From positions 4,283,001 through 4,347,000 of the forward strand of contig JAEVHH010000005.1 in NCBI GenBank assembly GCA_017607445.1: 64,000 bases of DNA, read 5' to 3'. The notes under the pieces are model-generated. The model made no database searches. It was not told the origin of the DNA and saw only the letters and a program-made list of their open reading frames with translations. Within the stretch, counting starts at the first letter, position 1; every line of letters begins with the position of its first letter. The DNA comes from Histoplasma ohiense (lineage: Eukaryota; Ascomycota; Eurotiomycetes; Onygenales; Ajellomycetaceae). Shown piece after piece: positions 11,518-21,290 of this stretch. A program made the translations under genes and the position numbers.

Positions 11518-11788
11518 TGTAATAGACACAACAGAGATATCTATATTAGAAAATAGCTATGTGGCAATAGAAGAATACAGAACATGTCAGAATTAATGAG
11601 AAGGAATATAACACACAGCATTATAGACAGCTGTAGCATGTGATGGTCATCTATATAATGCTCACTGATATTCATAGATATTAGAAGATCAGCAATTAGC
11701 TTTGAATAATAGAGATTGCTACCTTCTTAACATTCTACATACATACTTCACACTACTCTTATAATTATATCTACAACCATCTCTTATA
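11518..11788 (+). repeat. 3' LTR of gypsy A (271 bp)
   Basis: Starts TGTAATAGACAC and ends CTCTTATA, followed by the TSD CAGAC. Differences from the 5' LTR are almost all C/T or G/A transitions. Confidence 0.93.
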
Positions 11789-12086
11789 CAGACTCTGCTT
11801 CATCATTCTCACTCTGTCTCTTGACTGAGCTGCTTGGCCACTGTGCAGATCCCACTGACTGTGAGCATGATTTTGAGTTTATAGACTGAAGCTGCAGTAG
11901 ATGAGATCATTCACTTAGTCAGATGATCTGCTTTCTCATTGCTCTCTATTCTCATATACTCAAAGACTCATTTCAGATTCATATTATATTGTCTGAGAAG
12001 CTTATGACAGTGACTGTAGACTCAGTTCAAGAAGACTGCTGCACTGCTCTGTATGTCTCAGATGACTGAGATATTGTCAAGGCAGA
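11789..12086 (-). mobile_element. LINE X2 segment between gypsy A and gypsy B
   Basis: A 298-bp piece of X2 that matches X3 around 18545-18840 (RNase H end of ORF2, minus strand). It carries the A TSD at its left end and the B TSD (GCAGA, 12082-12086) at its right end. It is the spacer of the 7-kb inverted repeat formed by A and B. Confidence 0.88.
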
Positions 12087-12357
12087 TGTAAGAGATGATT
12101 GTAGATATAATTATAAGAGTAGTGTGAAGTACACATGTAGAATGTTAAGAAGGTAGCAATCTCTATTATTCAAAGCTAATCACTGATCTTCTAATATCTA
12201 CAGATATCAGTGAGCATTATATAGATGACCATCACATGCTATGACTGTCTATAATGCTGTGCACTATATTCCTCCTCATTAATTCTGATGTGTTCTGTGT
12301 TCTTCTATTGCTATATAGCTATTTTCTAATATAGATATCTCTGTTGTGTCTATTACA
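12087..12357 (-). repeat. 3' LTR of gypsy B (271 bp)
   Basis: Begins TGTAAGAGATGATTG and ends GTCTATTACA on the plus strand. The right LTR begins TGTAAGAGATGGTTG. It is the reverse complement of the gypsy A LTR. Confidence 0.92.
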
Positions 12358-12530
12358 ATTATCTCTCTTCTTCAAAGACCTGGTTCTCAGAGCTTTTTAC
12401 TGTGACATGTGAAGTTCATAATATGTACTGTGTGGTTGATATTGTATGAAGTTCGCAGAATTGAGCTGGATTAATTGTTGGAGTTAATTTCAAAATATTG
12501 CTGTTTTGAAAGAACATTTTTTCATCTCTG

Positions 12531-12866
12531 ATGTCATTGCAGTTCAATCATGATTTAGACACAACTTCTGAACCTCTTTTCTTTGATTTTTACACTCAAA
12601 AATTGTACTCTAACAAAATCATCACCACCATCACCATCAACAATTTTTTATTTAAAAAGAATACATCAATTTATCAAACAAAGTACACTGTATTCTTCTA
12701 TATGATTTTTATTGTGAAATTCAAAGTTGTGATTGTGTGGTTGTATTTTTCATTTTGAGTTGAATTTTGTGTTGTTGCAATCTTTTTGATCAACATTGTA
12801 ATATTGACTTCAATCTTCAATATCTGTTTTTCTTTTTTATTGCTTTTGCTTCTTCTTCTTCTTTGA
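12531..12866 (+). pseudogene. Small hydrophobic reading frame antisense to gypsy B pol
   Basis: 111 codons from ATG 12531 to TGA 12864-12866, with one internal TGA where the A copy has TGG. It lies 34 bp upstream of ORF3. The C-terminal half (from about residue 60) is nearly all Ile, Val, Phe and Leu, ending in a run of CTT codons. It could be a membrane protein or an untranslated leader; the sequence alone does not decide. Confidence 0.32.
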
Positions 12867-12900
12867 ACAAGGTTTTGATACTGATTAAAGTTATGATAGA

Positions 12901-14042
12901 ATGTCAGAACCAGCTGTTTCTGTTGCTGGTTCAGAGTCTATGAAGAGTGATATGCTGTCTGTCATCAAGAGCATTTGCTTGGGTTGTCTGGAGAGATTGC
13001 AGAATCCTCCAGTATATTCTTGCTTTGTGAATGATGAATGAACATACTGTCACATCTATCATATATCAAATAGAAGTTGTGCTGCTGTAAGTTTTCTTAA
13101 ACTGAGATTGTTATGAATACTAACAGATTATAGATGTCTGAGCACTTTCATGAAATCAGTCAATCTTTGATCAATGAATTTCACAAGATGCTGCTTTCTG
13201 ATGAAATTTCAGATGAGAGATTTGTCATGTATCAAACTGCTGTTGTGAGGTTTATACTTGACATGCAGATCTACAAAAATGCAGATGGAATTCTAGAATT
13301 CTATATGAACTTTGATGATCTGTTGTCACAGCAGAGTGTGATATTTGATTATAGTAGCATTTCAGAAAGCATATTTTTATGTTCTGCTATTACATCAGTG
13401 TCATTCTCACTGAGCCAAGATCTTAGTATGTTATTTGAGTTGACTGATAATGTAGATGAAGATGAGAAAGCAGACAGTTTTGTTGAAGTGTTAGAAAGAA
13501 ATACAGCAGCATATTGCTGTTGTTGTATTCAATATTTGACAACATCCTCTCACCATCATTGTGAGTCTGCTGAGAGTTGATGCAAAAAATGCAAACACTG
13601 CTCAGTGATGAAGAACATCTGTATTCTGATAAGTTATTATTCAAAACAGATGTTTTTACAGTATATAATATTAACTTTCTATTAGATGTCAGTGAATGCT
13701 GTTGAATTGACTCAGACAGTTATCAACACTGCTGAGAATCTAATTGTCACTGATGTGAATGTTTTGAATGTTAACATTTTGCAGAGCACTGTGACTGCAG
13801 TGATTAAATTCTTTGCTGTGAAGATTCAAGAGATTCAATGAGATGGTTCTTCTGAGGCTTCAGCTGAAATAATGATTGATGAGATTCTGATGATTACATT
13901 GCTGATTGCAGCTCTCAAGTCATCATTGAAATATTGTGCTTCATCAGTTGAGGAAATTCAGAATAATAAGCAGGTTTGTCTTGATGACAATTTCTTGAAT
14001 GACACTGATCAAGCTGAGACAGATCTGTTTTTTAATCTCTGA
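12901..14042 (+). pseudogene. Antisense Cys-rich accessory ORF (ORF3) of gypsy B, three exons
   Basis: Exons are 12901-13086, 13134-13628 and 13686-14042, giving about 345 residues with three in-frame TGA codons, one in each exon. Intron 1 (13087-13133) is 47 nt with GTAAGT, ACTAAC and TAG, a textbook short fungal intron that splices in phase 0. Intron 2 (13629-13685) has donor ATAAGT, which would be GTAAGT before a GG-to-GA change. The Cys module in exon 1 spans about residues 26-60 (C-x2-C-x11-C-x8-C...C); the second module in exon 2 reads YCCCC, then HC, CKKCKHC and IC. No known family recognised. It converges on the pol stop at 14065, leaving 22 bp between them. Confidence 0.72.
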
Positions 14043-17000
14043 GTGGAATAAATATATTCAGTAGTCATTGTTGTCTTCTTTGTTTTTGTTTACTGACTGA
14101 CTTCTGATAGATTTTATTAAACTGTTTCAAGTACTTCTGACTGTTCATCAAGTTTTTCTCAGATTCTCAAGAATTATCTGTGTCTGTACAATCTTTTCAT
14201 TTAACAAGATATTGTGTTTGACCACAGTATTGATGCTTGTCTAATATAGCTTCAACTTTTCATTTCTCTTGCATGTCTATAATTATTGATTCTACTTGTG
14301 GGATTTGTCTGTCGCGTGTGTGATAAGGTTCAAGAAGGGAAATATGAAATATGAAATGAATTTCTTTATATTGCAGTGTGAGTTTCAGTTTGTATGCTTG
14401 TGTACCACAGATATCAATTATTTGAAAGAGGCTCAAAAATCAATGATCTAGTTTGAGTGAGAGTTGCAAGGTGGATATATTTTTTGCATGCAGCATTACT
14501 CAGTCCTCTATCTTAAAGCTTTTTGATATATGATGCTGATTGTAATACTTTTTCTCAGCTGCTTTGACAGCTTCTAGACATTCTCAGATCTTGTTTTCTA
14601 CTTGTTTCATCTGTTCCACTTGTTCCATCACTGATTTTAACATGTCTGTGCTTGGGGGTTTCATGTCTATGCAAAGTTCAGTTGGTCAGCTGATCATTGC
14701 TTCAGATGATGTCATTTTTATCAATGTGTGGAAGACATTGTTATATGCTCATTGTGTCAGAGGAATCCATTCTATTCAATTATCTTGCTGATAGCTGCAA
14801 TATGTGTGAAGATAATGTTCAATCATCTGATTCAATCATTCTGTCTGGCCATCAGTTTGCGGGTGGAATGCTGTTGATAATTTTTGTTGAACATGAAGCA
14901 GATAACACAATATCAATCAAAACTTGCTATTTATTAATGAATCTTGATTGCTAATAATGTTCACAGATAGATCAAAGTTCTTCACAACTCTTCATACAAT
15001 AATGTCTGTGAGTTCTTCTACATCTAGCTCTGAAGATGTGGACACAATTATGACTCATTTGATAAATAAATTAATAAATACAACAATAGTATTATAGATT
15101 TGACTTCTCTTTTTATTATCTGACAGATCTTCAATAAAGTCCATGCTAATTGTATGCCATTTCTTGTCTGATACTGAATGTGATTGTAGCAACCCATATG
15201 ACTTGTGCTGTGGTATCTTGATATATTGGCAAATATCACAAGTTCTCACATATTCTGCAATCTCATCACTCATATCATGCCACAAGTACTTGTGTTTGAT
15301 TGCTTCAATGATTTTGTCACATTCAAAATGATCACCTTGAGAATCATCATGGTTCATTTTCATTATTTCATGTCTTACAGCTTTGTCTTGTGATATATAG
15401 ACTTTATTATCTTTTCTGAGCAGATCATTTTTATCTACTGCTCAGATTGAATGATTATCTACACTAGCATCATTCATCTCTAGTCTTCTGCAAAGTTCAG
15501 ATATACTGATGTCTCTATTCTGAATCTGTAGTAAGAGTTTGATGATAGATTCAGCTACTTCTTCACAATAGACTGTCTCAGACTCAAATATCTTGACAGT
15601 TAGAATCTGTGATATCAGAGTTTCTAGATTTAATCTTGTAACATCTGCAATCTTGTTCTCATCTGTAGATGTGTTCTTTATTCTGCAGAAGTTATTATCA
15701 TTGACAACTATAGATCTCTTCATTCAACAATTTTCATTAGCTTACAGATTTTTTCACATCATCTTGATACATTGATCTAATTTTGTGTTTTCTTTTGTCT
15801 TTAGTGACTTAAAAATCCTCTTATGCAGCTTCTCTTGCAGAGTAGAAAGCTCTGTCAAGAGAGCTGTATGTTTTACAAAATCTGAACAACAACTTGATGC
15901 ATCTGCAGGATTATTTTTCCCAGAATGATGCTCTATTTCAAAATTGAACACTGAGAGTATTTCCATTCAGTGAATCTGACACTCATTTAGCTGCTTTGTT
16001 GTCATGAAGTGTCGGAGGTTGACATGGTCAGATAAAACAGTTATTGAATGCCTGCTATCATGTAAGTAGTGATATCATTGTCTGAAAGTTTCTACAATTG
16101 ATAACATTTCTAGATCATATATTTGATAACATCTTTCTGTTTCTGTGAGCTTTCTAGATCAAAATGTGATCAGATGTCAGTGATCATCATTCATTAATTG
16201 TGATATTACTGCAGTGATTGCAACATCAGATCTGTCTGTTTCTATACAGAGTTTTCACTGTGAATCAAAGTGAATCAACAATGATGCTTTCATAAAGCAT
16301 TCTTTTAGCTGTAAAATTGCATGCTTGCAGTTTTTGTCTAATTGAATAGATGTGTTATTCTTCCCTCTTTTTGTTTTGTAATCTTTTAACAATTCAGTCA
16401 GAGGTGCTGTTATTATTGAGAACTTGTATATAAATCAACAATAGAAATTGATGAATTCTAGAAATATTTGCAATTTGTTTATAGTTTGTGGTTCTGATCA
16501 ATCTAGAATTGTGTTGATGCAGTGTTTCTCAACAGTAATGCTCTGTGTGGTAATCACAAAACTCAAAAATCCAATTTCTGTTGTATGGAATGTACACTTA
16601 CTAAGTTTGACATATAGTCTCCAACACCTTAACTGTTTCAGCACATTCTTAACATAGACAACATGCTTGTCAAGTGTGTTTGAATAGATTACAATATTGT
16701 CAAGATAAGCCACACAATATACATCTAAAAGGTTGCTGAGGGCTTTGTTGATATAAGATTGAAAGATCACAGAGGCATTGATTAGCTCAAAAGATAAGAC
16801 TAGATATTCAAAATGTTCATATTGTGTTTGAAATGCTGTTTTTCATTCATTCTCTGCTTGTATGCAAATTCTATGATACATGTCTCTAAGGTCCAGCTGT
16901 GTATATATTTTGACATCTGCTAATCTATCAAGTATTTCACTTATTAAGGGCAGTGGGTATCAATTCTTGACTGTTATTTCATTCAATTCTTGATAATTCA

Positions 17001-17171
17001 CACAAAGATGCAGGGTTTCATCTTTCTTTGATGTGAATAGCACTGATGCACTGGTTGAGCTCTTGGACAGACATATCCAATTCTTCTCTAATGTTTTTTC
17101 AATATATTCTCAGAGAATGGAGAGTTCTTGAGGTGATAAGTTATATATCAGTTGGTATGAGAGTTCCTTGC

Positions 17172-19235
17172 TTTGTTTGTTTGTTTGTATTGGTTTAATG
17201 TCTCGGAGAAAACATGGGCAGCGTCTGTGTTTCAGAAGCCTCTCAAAGGGCATGGAGATGTGCTACACTGGAGAGATTTCTATGTACACAGAGAGAAAGA
17301 AAACAGAATTCAGATGGCAACTCTTGAGAAGACTCAGCTCATTGAAAAGGATTTTACTGAGCTGTGCATTCACTTCTGATCTGATGTATGGCCATTCATG
17401 ATGAAGCTATAGTGTGGTTCCCAAGGGAAACCACTGCTGCCATGTCTGGAAGACTTTACAGTGAATGAAGAGGAATAACTTTCTCAGTTGATTTGAGAAC
17501 TATCTGTGCTTCTAACAGCAGAGAAAAGACAGATGAGATAGACAAAAGAAAAGAGAAAAAATAAGTGTTCTGAAAAGAAAAATAAAAAGAAGAGTGAAGA
17601 AAAGACTGTGCCCTCTGTGACATCTTACAGTCACATGACTCAGCACAAATCTGAAGAGAGAGAGAGAAGAGAGCACTGAAGAAGATTGTGAGAGAAAAGA
17701 AGTGAAGAGAAACAGAGAGAGCAGTGAGAAGAGAGAAGAAGAATGCATATCTGCAGCTGAGAGTATATCAACTGAGTCAGCATACAGACTGTACTGATTA
17801 CACCACAGCTAGTTGAAACAGATGAGCTCATCATACTGATTTAATCATTTACATCAGTTGAATCAATTGAATTGATTGAACTGATTGTACCAATTGTATC
17901 AATTGTACTGTTTGTATCAATTGAACTGGTTGAATCAATTGTATCAATTGAACTGGTTGAACTGATTGTACTGTTTGTACTGATTGAATCAATTGAGCTG
18001 ATTGTACTGATTGAACTGATTGTATCAATTGCATTGATTGAATCTATTGTACTGATTGAATTGATTGTACTGAATGTTGTGCTATCTGTATCATCTGTAT
18101 AGACTTGAAACTGCTGTGGGGGGCTGTCAGATGATATATGCTCAAACAGCTGTGTTATCTTGTGCAGTACTGTGTGTAGAACTGTGTGTGGCCAAGCAGT
18201 TCTACAAAGTCTGTAGAAATCAGAGACTTTAGATAGACAACAGCTGTTGCTCAGTTGTGTGACTGTGCTGCTGATCTCTTGAGTCAGTGAAAGAAATGTC
18301 TCTGTGAATATTGATAGAGTATCAAATGTTCTGAGCTCTTGTTGTGTTCACAGACACAGATGAGTCTTACATCTGCATGCTGAAAGCATCTGTGATATCA
18401 GAAAAAGTTCTTATAAGAGAAGTGGAATGTGAGTCAGTGATGAAGAACATGCTGTGATATGATGAGCTTCAGAGAAGTCTTTATTTGATATTTCACAGTT
18501 GATCTGCTGAATCTTCAGCTCTGATATCAGTCAGAGAGCTTTTCACAGACTCTGCTTCATCACTCTCACTCTGTCTCTTGACTGAGCTGCTTGATCACTG
18601 TGTGGATCCCACTGATTGTGAGCATGATCTTGAGTTCATAGACTGAGACTGCAGTAGATGAGACTGTCTGCTTAGTCAGACAGTCTGCTTTCTCATTGCT
18701 CTATATTCTCATATGTTCAGAGACTCATTTCAGACTCACATTATGTTATCTGAGGAGCTCATGACAGCAGCTGTAGACCCAGTTTGAGAAGATCACTGCA
18801 CTGCTCTGTATATCTCAGATGACTGAGATATTGTCAAGACAGAGTCAGATCTGAGAGTTGATGCTGTCATCTGTGACACAGAGTAGAAACTTCACTGCAC
18901 ACTCTAATGCACAGCAGACATCAACTGTCTCAGTGTTGAAGATATGTGATATAGAGCTCAGTGCAGCTGAGAAGCTGATCAGCTGTTTGTTTCTCTGATA
19001 GACTATGAAGTTATAGTCAATCCATCTGCTGTTGTCAAGAATCTGTTCTGATTTATCTGAGAAAACATATAGATCTGTTGAAGATTGGCTTTTCCATCAT
19101 TTCTTGAATGTCTGAGCAGTACTTTTTTTGTCTACACCTTCTGTGGGGTCTGTCCTGCACCCCTCTGAGTAGTGTGGGATGGCAAGTGTGGGTCTATTGA
19201 CTGCAGACAGCAGCGCCCCCAACCTCTGAATTTTG
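17172..19235 (-). mobile_element. LINE-X copy X3, 5'-truncated, inserted in gypsy B pol
   Basis: Perfect 15-bp TSD ATGAGAGTTCCTTGC at 17157-17171 and 19236-19250. The 3' tail is at the left (TTTG repeats at 17172) and the truncated 5' end at 19235 lies in the RT-RNase H linker. It carries RNase H remnants, the Cys/His tail and the 9-bp array. It retains the undisturbed target sites of gypsies A and B. Its first 100 bp (19130-19235) and last 300 bp keep many CC, GG and CG dinucleotides, while the middle is as decayed as other copies. Confidence 0.93.
17850..18075 (-). repeat. 9-bp tandem repeat of LINE-X copy X3
   Basis: Same array as 2268-2490, reverse orientation, with a different order of Ser/Leu variants, so unit order or mutations differ between copies. 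Confidence 0.85.
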
Positions 19236-19889
19236 ATGAGAGTTCCTTGCCAGGTTTGAGATCTATGGTATGATTGTGAGATGTGTGTTTCACATCAGAT
19301 ATGTTTTCTTGAACTACATCAAGATAATCTTTATAATCATCTGAGATATTTGACTCAGTTGCTGCACTCACAGCTTGTAATGATAAAGCAGTGAATATAA
19401 TATTGTCATCATCAATTAGTGTTGCGAATTCTTTAGCAGTATCCAGATGTATGTGGTTAATATTTGATGCTTTTCTATAGATTCAGCATCTTCACACCCA
19501 ATTGATATCAGAATTTGCAGCTTTCAATCATGGCATGCTCAAAATTACATCATATCTGCTAATATCAGCCTCTTTGAAATGATGAAATCCTTTTTGAAGA
19601 ATATGTTCATCATTGATAATCTTCATTGCAGCTCTTTGTTGTTCATATAATTTAATCTTATGATTATCAACTGCTTCCACTACTTTTGGTTTATCTTCTG
19701 CCTTTGAGAAATATTTTGATGCTCAGATGTGGGACATGAAGTTTGCATCTGTGTCAGAATCCACTAGCATCCACATCATTGATCATTCTGCTTCTGTCAG
19801 CATTCATGTATTCATTGCTAATAATTGTTTATCTCACAGTCTAGTTGTTCATATTCTCAATGCAGCAGCTGCTTCTACAATTGAGATTG

Positions 19890-20933
19890 TTAGTTTTTTG
19901 TTTGTTGAACTTGATTGTACTTTTCAGAGTGTAACATTCAACAATCATTTGCAACATGACCCTTCTTATGGCAGTGAGAATACTTCTTCATTCAGTTATA
20001 TTTATCTTTTTTGATTTGTTCAGTTGAATCTGTTTGTTTCTCTTGTTTCCTCTTGTTCCAACAGTTGCTAGATTTATCAGAATGACACTGATTCTCTATG
20101 AATATTGCAGATCTTTCTTTACAAATAGTATATCATCACTTCAGCATATTTTCTTTGAAAGTCTGTAGAGTTCAAAGTAACTCTTTGTAGTTTTGAGACT
20201 CTTGATTTCAATGATTGAGTTCTGTGTGTAATACCTTCAACATCTTACTACACAAGTTATCCATTCTTTGTTCTTCACTATATGAGGGTAAGTAGTATTC
20301 TCAGTCTTTGAGATATTTAGAGAAATTGTGTATTGATTGTCATTCTTGTTGTTTTATATCTTGAAACTTTTGACTCATCAATTGATGCTGGTTCTGTGGA
20401 TTGTTAATTTGCATCTCTAGATGTGATAGCATATCATCAAAAGTCAATGATATTGCTTCTTCATATCTTTCATACAATGATACAAAATTCAACCATTTCT
20501 GCTTAATGTGGGTGTCAAGGTAGAGTTTAGCATCATTTATCTTGTGTTTCTTCTTTTGATAATACTGACAGTGGTGTGTAAAGAGAGTCAATATGTGATC
20601 TTTATAGTTCTTGAATTCTAATATATTTTTTCCTTGATAATAGTTCTTAATCTCTAATCTCAGTGGTGTTTCATTATCATTGTTCTTATTGTTCACAGAT
20701 CGATTTTGCAGTGGTTCTGTGATGATATTCTGAGTTAATTGAGGCTCAATGAGAGTATCTTCATGAATCTGTGCTTTCAACTTATTGAGCTGCTGTTGTG
20801 CATGCAGAATAGCTAATTGCTGCTCTCATTCATGGATTTGATCATTCAACTGTTGCAAACGCGCATTGTGATTATCAGAGACAGTAGAGGATTCAGATTG
20901 GTTTTCAAGAGATCTTGCATATGTTGAGATCAT
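19890..20933 (-). pseudogene. gag of gypsy B
   Basis: Starts at ATG 20933 (MISTYARSLENQSESS) and runs to TAA 19890-19892. The clean stretch 20340-20780 aligns with A residue by residue. Differences such as Cys/His (TGT/CAT), Gly/Glu (GGA/GAA) and Pro/Ser (CCA/TCA) are all explained by CpG or CpC transitions. The zinc knuckle is decayed near 19935-19975. Broken by TGA codons. Confidence 0.85.
19893..19899 (-). promoter_or_regulatory. gag-pol -1 frameshift heptamer of gypsy B (A AAA AAC)
   Basis: The minus strand reads aca-aaa-aac-taa in the gag frame, so the zero-frame stop follows directly. Slipping one base back enters the pol frame (KKLTISIVEAAAALR). A AAA AAC is one of the strongest known eukaryotic -1 slippery sites. 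The phase matches both ORFs. Confidence 0.65.
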
Positions 20934-21019
20934 CTTGTGTGTTTTAACTAACATTGTGTGCTTTATTGTAGATGTGTGTAACAACGGACCACTCAAATAG
21001 AGTTATGAGCAATTAGAAT

Positions 21020-21290
21020 TGTAAGAGATGGTTGTAGGTATAATTATGAAAGTAGTGTGAAGTATGCATGTAGAATGTTAAGAAGATAGCAATCTCTATT
21101 ATTCAAAGCTAATCACTGATCTTCTAATATCTACAGATATCAGTGAGCATTATATAGATGACCACCACACACTACAGCTGTCTATGATGCTGTGCACTAT
21201 ATCTCTTCTCATTAATTCTGGCGTGTTCTGTGTTCTTCTATCGCCACATAGCTATTTTCTAATATAGATATCTCCGTTGCGTCTATTACA
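21020..21290 (-). repeat. 5' LTR of gypsy B (271 bp)
   Basis: Starts TGTAAGAGATGG and ends GTCTATTACA on the plus strand, followed by the TSD GCAGA. It keeps CpGs that the other LTR lost (TCTCCGTTGCGTC against TCTCTGTTGTGTC). Confidence 0.92.

Larger units (their letters stand above)
4645..11788 (+). mobile_element. Gypsy A: complete Ty3/gypsy chromovirus inserted in LINE X2
   Basis: It has 271-bp LTRs at both ends (4645-4915 and 11518-11788), with TGT...ACA termini decayed to ATA at the right. A perfect 5-bp TSD CAGAC lies at 4640-4644 and 11789-11793. The uninterrupted site is present in X3 near 18534-18560 (CTTTTCACAGACTCTGC). Inside, in order: gag with a CCHC knuckle, a -1 frameshift site, pol (protease, RT, RNase H, integrase, chromodomain), an antisense spliced ORF, a polypurine tract, and the 3' LTR. 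Its total of 7,144 bp matches gypsy B after removing X3 (about 7,125 bp). All ORFs carry TGA stops. Confidence 0.95.
14065..19899 (-). pseudogene. pol of gypsy B, interrupted by LINE X3
   Basis: Minus-strand pol runs from the frameshift heptamer at 19899 to TGA at 14065-14067, minus the X3 insert (17172-19250 including one TSD copy). Protease region near 19750. RT: NYQELNE at the VDYRGLN position, then a YLDN active site near 16695-16710 (Asp to Asn). Integrase zinc region with CDICQ near 15240 and catalytic SMDFIEDL near 15145. Chromodomain remnant near 14180-14260. TGA stops replace Trp and Arg throughout. Confidence 0.88.
12087..21290 (-). mobile_element. Gypsy B: second copy of the A family, reverse orientation, interrupted by LINE X3
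   Basis: LTRs of 271 bp lie at 12087-12357 (3' LTR) and 21020-21290 (5' LTR). A perfect 5-bp TSD GCAGA lies at 12082-12086 and 21291-21295. The empty site is seen in X3 near 18836 (TCAAGACAGAGTCAG). Same gene order as gypsy A on the minus strand. Pol is split at 17157-19250 by LINE X3. The conserved codon for Arg in VDYRGLN is CAA here and TGA in A, the two products of an ancestral CGA. Confidence 0.95.
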
